Shown here piece after piece: positions 48,623-59,550 of a DNA stretch of 64,000 nucleotides. A program made the translations under genes and the position numbers. Position 1 is the stretch's first letter; each line of letters opens with the position of its first letter. Location: positions 930,001 to 994,000 of the forward strand of contig JAUKPH010000029.1 in NCBI GenBank assembly GCA_030549335.1, given 5' to 3'. The DNA is from Pontederia crassipes. Taxonomy: Eukaryota > Streptophyta > Magnoliopsida > Commelinales > Pontederiaceae. The notes under the pieces are model-generated. The model ran no database searches. It was given only the letters and a program-made list of their open reading frames with translations, and was not told the origin of the DNA.

Positions 48623-50422
48623 TCCGAGTCCATTTTTTCGTCCCAATCATCTCACCATGCGTCAATAGGCATGAAAGCGTCGAAAAGTTGGCATCTTTTG
48701 ACAGCGTCAAAAATTTCGCGTTTTTTGACCTTCTTGGCTTAAAACACGAGTAAAAGGCGCGCGCGCGAAATTTCGCACCCCCGGAAAATTTTCAACCGAG
48801 TCCATTTTTTCATCCCAATCATCTCACCATGCATCAACAGGCACGATAGCGTCGAAAATTTGGCATCTTTTGACAGCGTAAAAATTTTCGCATTTTTTGA
48901 CTTTCTTGGCTGAAAACACGAGGAAAAGGCGCGCGCGCGAAATTTCGCACCCCCGGAAAATTTTCATCCGAGTCCATTTTTTCGTCCCAATCATCTCACC
49001 ATGCATCAATAGGCATGAAAGCGTCGGAAATTTGGCATCTTTTGACAGCATAAAAAATTTGACGTTTTTTGACCTTCTTGGCTGAAAACACGAGAAAAAG
49101 GCGCGCGCGCGAAATTTCGCACCCCCGGAAAATTTTCATCCGAGTCCATTTTTTCGTCTCAATCATCTCACCATGCATAAACAAGCACGATAGCGTCGAA
49201 AATTTGGCATCTTTTGACAGCGCCAAAAATTTCGCGTTTTTTGACCTTCTTGGATGAAAACACGAGGAAAAGGCGCGCGCGCGAAATTTTGCACCCCCGG
49301 AAAATTTTCATGTGAGTCCATTTTTTCGTCCCAATCATCTCACCATGCATCAACAGGCACGAAAGCGTCGAAAATTTGGCATCTTTTGACAGCGTCAAAA
49401 ATTTCGGTTTTTTGACCTTCTAGGCTGAAAACACGAGTAAAAGGCGCGCGCGCGAAATTTCGCACCCCCGGAAAATTTTCATCCGTGTCCAATTTTCGTC
49501 CCAATCATCTCACCATGCATCAATAGGCAAGAAAGCGTCGAAAAGTTGGCATCTTTTGACAGCGTCAAAAATTTCGCGTTTTTTGACCTTCTTGGCTGAA
49601 AACACGAGAAAAAGGCGCGCGCGCGAAATTTCGCACCCCTGGAAAATTTTCATCCGAGTCCATTTTTTCGTCCCAATCATCTCACCATGCATAAACAGGC
49701 ATGATAGTGTCGAAAATTTGGCATCTTTTGACAGCGCCAAAAATTTCGCGTTTTTTGACCTTCTTGGCTGAAAACACGAGTAAAAGGCGCGCGCGCGAAA
49801 TTTCGCACTCCCGGAAAATTTTCATCCGAGTCCATTTTTTCGTCCCAATCATCTCATCATGCATCAACATGCACGAAAGCGTCAAAAATTTGGCATCTTT
49901 TGACAGCGTCAAAAATTTCGCGTTTTTTGACCTTCTTGGCTGAAAACACGAGTAAAAGGCGCGCGCGCGAAATTTCGCACCCCCGGAAAATTTTCATCCG
50001 AGTCCATTTTTTCGTCCCAATCATCTCACCATGCGTCAATAGGCATGAAAGCGTCGAAAAGTTGGCATCTTTTGACAGCGTCAAAAATTTCGCGTTTTTT
50101 GACCTTCTTGGCTTAAAACACGAGTAAAAGGCGCGCGCGCGAAATTTCGCACCCCCGGAAAATTTTCAACCGAGTCCATTTTTTCGTCCCAATCATCTCA
50201 CCATGCGTCAATAGGCATGAAAGCGTCGAAAAGTTGGCATCTTTTGACAGCGTCAAAAATTTCGCATTTTTTGACCTTCTTGGCTTAAAACACGAGTAAA
50301 AGGCGCGCGCGCGAAATTTCGCACCCCCGGAAAATTTTCAACCGAGTCCATTTTTTCGTCCCAATCATCTCACCATGCATCAACAGGCACGATAGCGTCG
50401 AAAATTTGGCATCTTTTGACAG
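48533..50422. repeat. 11-mer duplication, copy 2 (1,890 bp)
   Basis: The head-to-tail second copy. The one clear difference I noticed is 'gatagtgtcg' (49705-49714) for 'gatagcgtcg'. The match to copy 1 continues to about 50511, where this copy has 'tcaaccg' and copy 1 'tcatccg'. Confidence 0.9.
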
Positions 50423-51240
50423 CGCCAAAAATTTCGCGTTTTTTGACCTTCTTGGCTGAAAACACGAGTAAAAGGCGCGCGCGCGAAATTTCGCACCCCC
50501 GGAAAATTTTCAACCGAGTCCATTTTTTCGTCCCAATCATCTCACCATGCATCAACAGGCACGATAGCGTCGAAAATTTGGCATCTTTTGACAGCGCCAA
50601 AAATTTCGCGTTTTTTGACCTTCTTGGCTGAAAACACGAGTAAAAGGCGCGCGCGCGAAATTTCGCACTCCCGGAAAATTTTCATCCGAGTCCATTTTTT
50701 CGTCCCAATGATCTCACCATGCATCAATAGGCACGAAAGCGTCGGAAATTTGGCATCTTTTGACAGTGTCGAAAATTTCGCATTTTTTGACCTTCTTGGC
50801 TGAAAACACGAGAAAAAGGCGCGCGCGCGAAATTTCGCACCCCCGAAAAATTTTCATCCGAGTCCATTTTTTCATCCCAATAATCTCACCATGCATCAAT
50901 AGGCATGAAAGCGTCGGAAATTTGGCATCTTTTGACAGCGTCAAAAATTTGTCATTTTTTTACCTTCTTGGCTGAAAATACGAGAAAAAGGCGCGCGCGC
51001 GAAATTTCGCACCCCCGGAAAATTTTCATCCGAGTCCATTTTTTCGTCTCAATCATCTCACCATGCATAAACAAGCACGATAGCGTCGAAAATTTGGCAT
51101 CTTTTGACAGCGCCAAAAATTTCGCGTTTTTTGACCTTCTTGGATGAAAACACGAGGAAAAGGCGCGCGCGCGAAATTTTGCACCCCCGGAAAATTTTCA
51201 TGCGAGTCCATTTTTTCGTCCCAATCATCTCACCATGCAT

Positions 51241-51580
51241 CAACAGGCATGAAAGCGTAAAAAATTTGGCATCTTTTGACAGCGTCAAAAATTTCGGTTT
51301 TTTGACCTTCTAGGCTGAAAACACGAGTAAAAGGTGCGCGCGCGAAATTGCGCACCCCCGGAAAATTTCCATCCGAGTCCATTTTTCGTCCCAATCATCT
51401 CACCATGCATCAACAGGCATGAAAGCGTAAAAAATTTGGCATCTTTTGACAGCGTCAAAAATTTCGGTTTTTTGACCTTCTAGGCTGAAAACACGAGTAA
51501 AAGGTGCGCGCGCGAAATTGCGCACCCCCGGAAAATTTCCATCCGAGTCCATTTTTCGTCCCAATCATCTCACCATGCAT
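51241..51580. repeat. Identical adjacent 170-bp monomers (pair 1)
   Basis: Two consecutive monomers, 51241-51410 and 51411-51580, are the same apart from their context. Both are two bases short (T5 in 'ccatttttcg') and carry the rare 'gaaattgcgc', 'aatttccatcc', 'ggtgcgcgcg' and 'tttcggtttt'. This is a single-monomer tandem duplication. Confidence 0.85.
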
Positions 51581-54500
51581 CAATAGGCAAGAAAGCGTCG
51601 AAAAGTTGGCATCTTTTGACAGCGTCAAAAATTTCGTGTTTTTTGACCTTCTTGGCTGAAAACACGAGAAAAAGGCGCGCGCGCGAAATTTCGCACCCCC
51701 GGAAAATTTTCATCCGAGTCCATTTTTTCCTCCCAATCATCTCACCATGCATAAACAGGCATGATAGCATCGAAAATTTGGCATCTTTTGACAACGCCAA
51801 AAATTTCGCATTTTTTGACCTTCTTGGCTGAAAACCCGAGTAAAAGGCGCGCGCACGAAATTTCGCACCCCCGGAAAATTTTCATCCGAGTCCATTTTTT
51901 CGTCCCAATAATCTCACCATGCATCAATAGGCATGAAAGCGTCGGAAATTTGGCATCTTTTGACAGCGTCAAAAATTTGGCGTTTTTTGACCTTCTTGGC
52001 TGAAAACACGAGAAAAAGGCGCGCGCGTGCGAAATTTCGCACCCCCGGAAAATTTTCATCCGAGTCCATTTTTTCGTCCCAATCATCTCACCATGCATAA
52101 ATAAGCACGATAGCGTCGAAAATTTGGCATCTTTTGACAGCGCCAAAAATTTCGCGTTTTTTGACCTTCTTGGATGAAAACACGAGGAAAAGGCGCGCGC
52201 GCGAAATTTTGCACCCCCGGAAAATTTTCATGCGAGTCCATTTTTTCGTCCCAATCATCTCACCATGCATCAACAGGCATGAAAGCGTCGAAAATTTGGC
52301 ATCTTTTGACAGCGTCAAAAATTTTGTGTTTTTTGACCTTCTAGGCTGAAAACACGAGTAAAAGGCGCGCGCGCGAAATTTCGCACCCCCGGAAAATTTT
52401 CATCCGAGACCATTTTTCGTCCCAATCATCTCACCATGCATCAATAGGCAAGAAAGCTTCGAAAAGTTGGCATCTTTTGACAGCGTCAAAAATTTCGCAT
52501 TTTTTGACCCTCTTGGCTGAAAACACGAGAAAAAGGCGCGCGCGAGAAATTTCGCACCCCCGGAAAATTTTCATCCGAGTCCATTTTTTCGTCACAATCA
52601 TCTCACCATGCATAAACAGGCATGATAGCGTCGAAAATTTGGCATCTTTTCACAACGCCAAAAATTTCGCGTTTTTTGACCTTCTTGGCTGAAAACACGA
52701 GTAAAAGGCGCGCGCGCGAAATTTCGCACCCCCGGAAAATTTTCATCCGAGTCCATTTTTTCGTCCCAATCATCTCACCATGCGTCAATAGGCATGAAAG
52801 CGTCGAAAAGTTGGCATCTTTTGACAGCGTCAAAAATTTCGCGTTTTTTGACCTTCTTGGCTTAAAACACGAGTAAAAGGCGCGCGCGCGAAATTTCGCA
52901 CCCCCGGAAAATTTTCAACCGAGTCCATTTTTTCATCCCAATCATCTCACCATGCATCAACAGGCACGATAGCGTCGAAAATTTGGCATCTTTTGACAGC
53001 GTAAAAATTTTCGCATTTTTTGACTTTCTTGGCTGAAAACACGAGGAAAAGGCGCGCGCGCGAAATTTCGCACCCCCGGAAAATTTTCATCCGAGTCCAT
53101 TTTTTCGTCCCAATCATCTCACCATGCATCAATAGGCATGAAAGCGTCGGAAATTTGGCATCTTTTGACAGCATAAAAAATTTGACGTTTTTTGACCTTC
53201 TTGGCTGAAAACACGAGAAAAAGGCGCGCGCGCGAAATTTCGCACCCCCGGAAAATTTTCATCCGAGTCCATTTTTTCGTCTCAATCATCTCACCATGCA
53301 TAAACAAGCACGATAGCGTCGAAAATTTGGCATCTTTTGACAGCGCCAAAAATTTCGCGTTTTTTGACCTTCTTGGATGAAAACACGAGGAAAAGGCGCG
53401 CGCGCGAAATTTTGCACCCCCGGAAAATTTTCATGTGAGTCCATTTTTTCGTCCCAATCATCTCACCATGCATCAACAGGCACGAAAGCGTCGAAAATTT
53501 GGCATCTTTTGACAGCGTCAAAAATTTCGGTTTTTTGACCTTCTAGGCTGAAAACACGAGTAAAAGGCGCGCGCGCGAAATTTCGCACCCCCGGAAAATT
53601 TTCATCCGTGTCCAATTTTCGTCCCAATCATCTCACCATGCATCAATAGGCAAGAAAGCGTCGAAAAGTTGGCATCTTTTGACAGCGTCAAAAATTTCGC
53701 GTTTTTTGACCTTCTTGGCTGAAAACACGAGAAAAAGGCGCGCGCGCGAAATTTCGCACCCCTGGAAAATTTTCATCCGAGTCCATTTTTTCGTCCCAAT
53801 CATCTCACCATGCATAAACAGGCATGATAGCGTCGAAAATTTGGCATCTTTTGACAGCGCCAAAAATTTCGCGTTTTTTGACCTTCTTGGCTGAAAACAC
53901 GAGTAAAAGGCGCGCGCGCGAAATTTCGCACTCCCGGAAAATTTTCATCCGAGTCCATTTTTTCGTCCCAATCATCTCATCATGCATCAACATGCACGAA
54001 AGCGTCAAAAATTTGGCATCTTTTGACAGCGTCAAAAATTTCGCGTTTTTTGACCTTCTTGGCTGAAAACACGAGTAAAAGGCGCGCGCGCGAAATTTCG
54101 CACCCCCGGAAAATTTTCATCCGAGTCCATTTTTTCGTCCCAATCATCTCACCATGCGTCAATAGGCATGAAAGCGTCGAAAAGTTGGCATCTTTTGACA
54201 GCGTCAAAAATTTCGCGTTTTTTGACCTTCTTGGCTTAAAACACGAGTAAAAGGCGCGCGCGCGAAATTTCGCACCCCCGGAAAATTTTCAACCGAGTCC
54301 ATTTTTTCGTCCCAATCATCTCACCATGCGTCAATAGGCATGAAAGCGTCGAAAAGTTGGCATCTTTTGACAGCGTCAAAAATTTCGCATTTTTTGACCT
54401 TCTTGGCTTAAAACACGAGTAAAAGGCGCGCGCGCGAAATTTCGCACCCCCGGAAAATTTTCAACCGAGTCCATTTTTTCGTCCCAATCATCTCACCATG

Positions 54501-55363
54501 CATCAACAGGCACGATAGCGTCGAAAATTTGGCATCTTTTGACAGCGCCAAAAATTTCGCGTTTTTTGACCTTCTTGGCTGAAAACACGAGTAAAAGGCG
54601 CGCGCGCGAAATTTCGCACCCCCGGAAAATTTTCAACCGAGTCCATTTTTTCGTCCCAATCATCTCACCATGCATCAACAGGCACGATAGCGTCGAAAAT
54701 TTGGCATCTTTTGACAGCGCCAAAAATTTCGCGTTTTTTGACCTTCTTGGCTGAAAACACGAGTAAAAGGCGCGCGCGCGAAATTTCGCACTCCCGGAAA
54801 ATTTTCATCCGAGTCCATTTTTTCGTCCCAATGATCTCACCATGCATCAATAGGCACGAAAGCGTCGGAAATTTGGCATCTTTTGACAGTGTCGAAAATT
54901 TCGCATTTTTTGACCTTCTTGGCTGAAAACACGAGAAAAAGGCGCGCGCGCGAAATTTCGCACCCCCGAAAAATTTTCATCCGAGTCCATTTTTTCATCC
55001 CAATAATCTCACCATGCATCAATAGGCATGAAAGCGTCGGAAATTTGGCATCTTTTGACAGCGTCAAAAATTTGTCATTTTTTTACCTTCTTGGCTGAAA
55101 ATACGAGAAAAAGGCGCGCGCGCGAAATTTCGCACCCCCGGAAAATTTTCATCCGAGTCCATTTTTTCGTCTCAATCATCTCACCATGCATAAACAAGCA
55201 CGATAGCGTCGAAAATTTGGCATCTTTTGACAGCGCCAAAAATTTCGCGTTTTTTGACCTTCTTGGATGAAAACACGAGGAAAAGGCGCGCGCGCGAAAT
55301 TTTGCACCCCCGGAAAATTTTCATGCGAGTCCATTTTTTCGTCCCAATCATCTCACCATGCAT

Positions 55364-55703
55364 CAACAGGCATGAAAGCGTAAAAAATTTGGCATCTTTT
55401 GACAGCGTCAAAAATTTCGGTTTTTTGACCTTCTAGGCTGAAAACACGAGTAAAAGGTGCGCGCGCGAAATTGCGCACCCCCGGAAAATTTCCATCCGAG
55501 TCCATTTTTCGTCCCAATCATCTCACCATGCATCAACAGGCATGAAAGCGTAAAAAATTTGGCATCTTTTGACAGCGTCAAAAATTTCGGTTTTTTGACC
55601 TTCTAGGCTGAAAACACGAGTAAAAGGTGCGCGCGCGAAATTGCGCACCCCCGGAAAATTTCCATCCGAGTCCATTTTTCGTCCCAATCATCTCACCATG
55701 CAT
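55364..55703. repeat. Identical adjacent 170-bp monomers (pair 2)
   Basis: The copy of the 51241-51580 pair, carried by the 4,123-bp duplication. Both members have the same rare marks, so the monomer was doubled before the larger block was copied. Confidence 0.85.
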
Positions 55704-56378
55704 CAATAGGCAAGAAAGCGTCGAAAAGTTGGCATCTTTTGACAGCGTCAAAAATTTCGTGTTTTTTGACCTTCTTGGCTGAAAACACGAGAAAAAGGCG
55801 CGCGCGCGAAATTTCGCACCCCCGGAAAATTTTCATCCGAGTCCATTTTTTCCTCCCAATCATCTCACCATGCATAAACAGGCATGATAGCATCGAAAAT
55901 TTGGCATCTTTTGACAACGCCAAAAATTTCGCATTTTTTGACCTTCTTGGCTGAAAACACGAGTAAAAGGCGCGCGCGCGAAATTTCGCACTCCCGGAAA
56001 ATTTTCATCCGAGTCCATTTTTTCGTCCCAATCATCTCATCATGCATCAACATGCACGAAAGCGTCAAAAATTTGGCATCTTTTGACAGCGTCAAAAATT
56101 TCGCATTTTTTTACCTTCTTGGCTGAAAACACGAGTAAAAGGCGCGCGCGCGAAATTTCGCACCCCCGAAAAATTTTCATCCGAGTCCATTTTTTCGTCC
56201 CAATCATTTCATCATGCATCAACATGCACGAAAGCGTCAAAAATTTGGCATCTTTTGACAGCGTCAAAAATTTCGGTTTTTTGACCTTCTAGGCTGAAAA
56301 CACGAGTAAAAGGCGCGCGCGCGAAATTTCGCACCCCCGGAAAATTTTCATCCGAGTCCATTTTTCGTCCCAATCATC

Positions 56379-57062
56379 TCACCATGCATCAATAGGCATG
56401 AAAGCGTCGGAAATTTGGCATCTTTTGACAGCATAAAAAATTTGACGTTTTTTGACCTTCTTGGCTGAAAACACGAGAAAAAGGCGCGCGCGCGAAATTT
56501 CGCACCCCCGGAAAATTTTCATCCGAGTCCATTTTTTCGTCTCAATCATCTCACCATGCATAAACAAGCACGATAGCGTCGAAAATTTGGCATCTTTTGA
56601 CAGCGCCAAAAATTTCGCGTTTTTTGACCTTCTTGGATGAAAACACGAGGAAAAGGCGCGCGCGCGAAATTTTGCACCCCCGGAAAATTTTCATGTGAGT
56701 CCATTTTTTCGTCCCAATCATCTCACCATGCATCAACAGGCACGAAAGCGTCGAAAATTTGGCATCTTTTGACAGCGTCAAAAATTTCGGTTTTTTGACC
56801 TTCTAGGCTGAAAACACGAGTAAAAGGCGCGCGCGCGAAATTTCGCACCCCCGGAAAATTTTCATCCGTGTCCAATTTTCGTCCCAATCATCTCACCATG
56901 CATCAATAGGCAAGAAAGCGTCGAAAAGTTGGCATCTTTTGACAGCGCCAAAAATTTCGCGTTTTTTGACCTTCTTGGCTGAAAACACGAGTAAAAGGCG
57001 CGCGCGCGAAATTTCGCACTCCCGGAAAATTTTCATCCGAGTCCATTTTTTCGTCCCAATCA
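56379..57062. repeat. K-L-M-N/O remnant of the J-K-L-M-N cassette
   Basis: K (56379), L (56551) and M (56723) match those at 53119-53632 (offset 3,260). J is replaced by a monomer with 'tttcggtttt' and 'ccatttttcg'. The following monomer starts as N ('gcaagaaagcg', 'gaaaagttgg') and ends as O ('gacagcgcc', 'gcactcccgg'), another within-monomer hybrid. Confidence 0.75.
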
Positions 57063-57884
57063 TCTCATCATGCATCAACATGCACGAAAGCGTAAAAAAT
57101 TTGGCATCTTTTGACAGCGTCAAAAATTTCGCGTTTTTTGACCTTCTTGGCTGAAAACACGAGTAAAAGGCGCGCGCGCGAAATTTCGCACCCCCGGAAA
57201 ATTTTCATCCGAGTCCATTTTTTCGTCCCAATCATCTCACCATGCGTCAATAGGCATGAAAGCGTCGAAAAGTTGGCATCTTTTGACAGCGTCAAAAATT
57301 TCGCGTTTTTTGACCTTCTTGGCTGAAAACACGAGTAAAAGGCGCGCGCGCGAAATTTCGCACCCCCGGAAAATTTTCATCCGAGTCCATTTTTTCGTCC
57401 CAATCATCTCACCATGCGTCAATAGGCATGAAAGCGTCGAAAAGTTGGCATCTTTTGACAGCGTCAAAAATTTCGCGTTTTTTGACCTTCTTGGCTTAAA
57501 ACACGAGTAAAAGGCGCGCGCGCGAAATTTCGCACCCCCGGAAAATTTTCAACCGAGTCCATTTTTTCGTCCCAATCATCTCACCATGCGTCAATAGGCA
57601 TGAAAGCGTCGAAAAGTTGGCATCTTTTGACAGCGTCAAAAATTTCGCATTTTTTTACCTTCTTGGCTTAAAACACGAGTAAAAGGCGCGCGCGCGAAAT
57701 TTCGCACCCCCGGAAAATTTTCAACCGAGTCCATTTTTTCGTCCCAATCATCTCACCATGCATCAACAGGCACGATAGCGTCGAAAATTTGGCATCTTTT
57801 GACAGCGCCAAAAATTTCGCGTTTTTTGACCTTCTTGGCTGAAAACACGAGTAAAAGGCGCGCGCGCGAAATTTCGCACTCCCG

Positions 57885-59550
57885 GAAAATTTTCATCCGA
57901 GTCCATTTTTTCGTCCCAATGATCTCACCATGCATCAATAGGCACGAAAGCGTCGGAAATTTGGCATCTTTTGACAGCGTCGAAAATTTCGCGTTTTTTG
58001 ACCTTCTTGGCTTAAAACACGAGTAAAAGGCGCGCGCGCGAAATTTCGCACCCCCGGAAAATTTTCAACCGAGTCCATTTTTTCGTCCCAATCATCTCAC
58101 CATGCATCAACAGGCACGATAGCGTCGAAAATTTGGCATCTTTTGACAGCGCCAAAAATTTCGCGTTTTTTGACCTTCTTGGCTGAAAACACGAGTAAAA
58201 GGCGCGCGCGCGAAATTTCGCACTCCCGGAAAATTTTCATCCGAGTCCATTTTTTCGTCCCAATCATCTCATCATGCATCAACATGCACGAAAGCGTCAA
58301 AAATTTGGCATCTTTTGACAGCGTCAAAAATTTCGCGTTTTTTGACCTTCTTGGCTGAAAACACGAGTAAAAGGCGCGCGCGCGAAATTTCGCACCCCCG
58401 GAAAATTTTCATCCGAGTCCATTTTTTCGTCCCAATCATCTCACCATGCGTCAATAGGCATGAAAGCGTCGAAAAGTCGGCATCTTTTGACAGCGTCAAA
58501 AATTTCGCGTTTTTTGACCTTCTTGGCTTAAAACACGAGTAAAAGGCGCGCGCGCGAAATTTCGCACCCCCGGAAAATTTTCAACCGAGTCCATTTTTTC
58601 GTCCCAATCATCTCACCATGCATCAACAGGCACGATAGCGTCGAAAATTTGGCATCTTTTGACATCGCCAAAAATTTCGCGTTTTTTGACCTTCTTGGAT
58701 GAAAACACGAGTAAAAGGCGCGCGCGCGAAATTTTGCACCCCCGGAAAATTTTCATGCGAGTCCATTTTTTCGTCCCAATCATCTCACCATGCATCAACA
58801 GGCATGAAAGTGTCGAAAATTTGGCATCTTTTGACAGCGTCAAAAATTTCGGTTTTTTGACCTTCTAGGCTGAAAACACGAGTAAAAGGTGCGCGCGCGA
58901 AATTTCGCACCCCCGGAAAATTTTCATCCGTGTCCAATTTTCGTCCCAATCATCTCACCATGCATCAATAGGCAAGAAAGCGTCGAAAAGTTGGCATCTT
59001 TTGACAGCGTCAAAAATTTCGCGTTTTTTGACCTTCTTGGCTGAAAACACGAGAAAAAGGCGCGCGCGCGAAATTTCGCACCCCCGGAAAATTTTCATCC
59101 GAGTCCATTTTTTCGTCCCAATCATCTCACCATGCATAAACAGGCATGATAGCGTCGAAAATTTGGCATCTTTTGACAGCGCCAAAAATTTCGCGTTTTT
59201 TGACCTTCTTGGCTGAAAACACGAGTAAAAGGCGCGCGCGCGAAATTTCGCACTCCCGGAAAATTTTCATCCGAGTCCATTTTTTCGTCCCAATCATCTC
59301 ATCATGCATCAACATGCACGAAAGCGTCAAAAATTTGGCATCTTTTGACAGCGTCAAAAATTTCGCGTTTTTTGACCTTCTTGGCTGAAAACACGAGTAA
59401 AAGGCGCGCGCGCGAAATTTCGCACCCCCGGAAAATTTTCATCCGAGTCCATTTTTTCGTCCCAATCATCTCACCATGCGTCAATAGGCATGAAAGCGTC
59501 GAAAAGTTGGCATCTTTTGACAGCGTCAAAAATTTCGCGTTTTTTGACCT
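57885..59550. repeat. Segment duplicated at about 61151-62816 (offset 3,266)
   Basis: About 1.67 kb (roughly ten monomers) recurs 19 monomers downstream. Shared marks: 'caatgatctc', 'gacagcgtcgaaaa', 'gaaaagtcgg', 'gacatcgcc', 'gaaagtgtcg' and 'gtgtccaattttcg'. The later copy has extra changes: 'cgttccaatc' (61350), 'tcggtattttg' (62115), 'aattttgcg' (62281) and 'cataatagcg' (62411). Confidence 0.85.
58310..59293. repeat. Segment duplicated at about 59512-60495 (offset 1,202)
   Basis: Just under 1 kb recurs seven monomers downstream, with 'gaaaagtcgg', 'gacatcgcc', 'ggatgaaaacacgagtaaaa', 'catgcgagtcc' and 'gaaagtgtcg' in the same order. The 'gaaaagtcgg' monomer is found four times in the window (about 58473, 59675, 61738, 63628). 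Confidence 0.8.

Larger units (their letters stand above)
48533..51835. repeat. Segment duplicated at 52656-55958 (offset 4,123)
   Basis: About 3.3 kb recurs 24 monomers downstream. Shared marks include 'caatgatctc', 'gacagtgtcg', 'tttgtcatt', 'gaaaatacgag', the doubled 170-bp monomers and 'cctcccaatc'. It ends at 51836, where this copy has 'aaaacccgag' and the other 'aaaacacgag'. Copy 2 of the 11-mer lies inside it, which sets the order of events. Confidence 0.9.
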
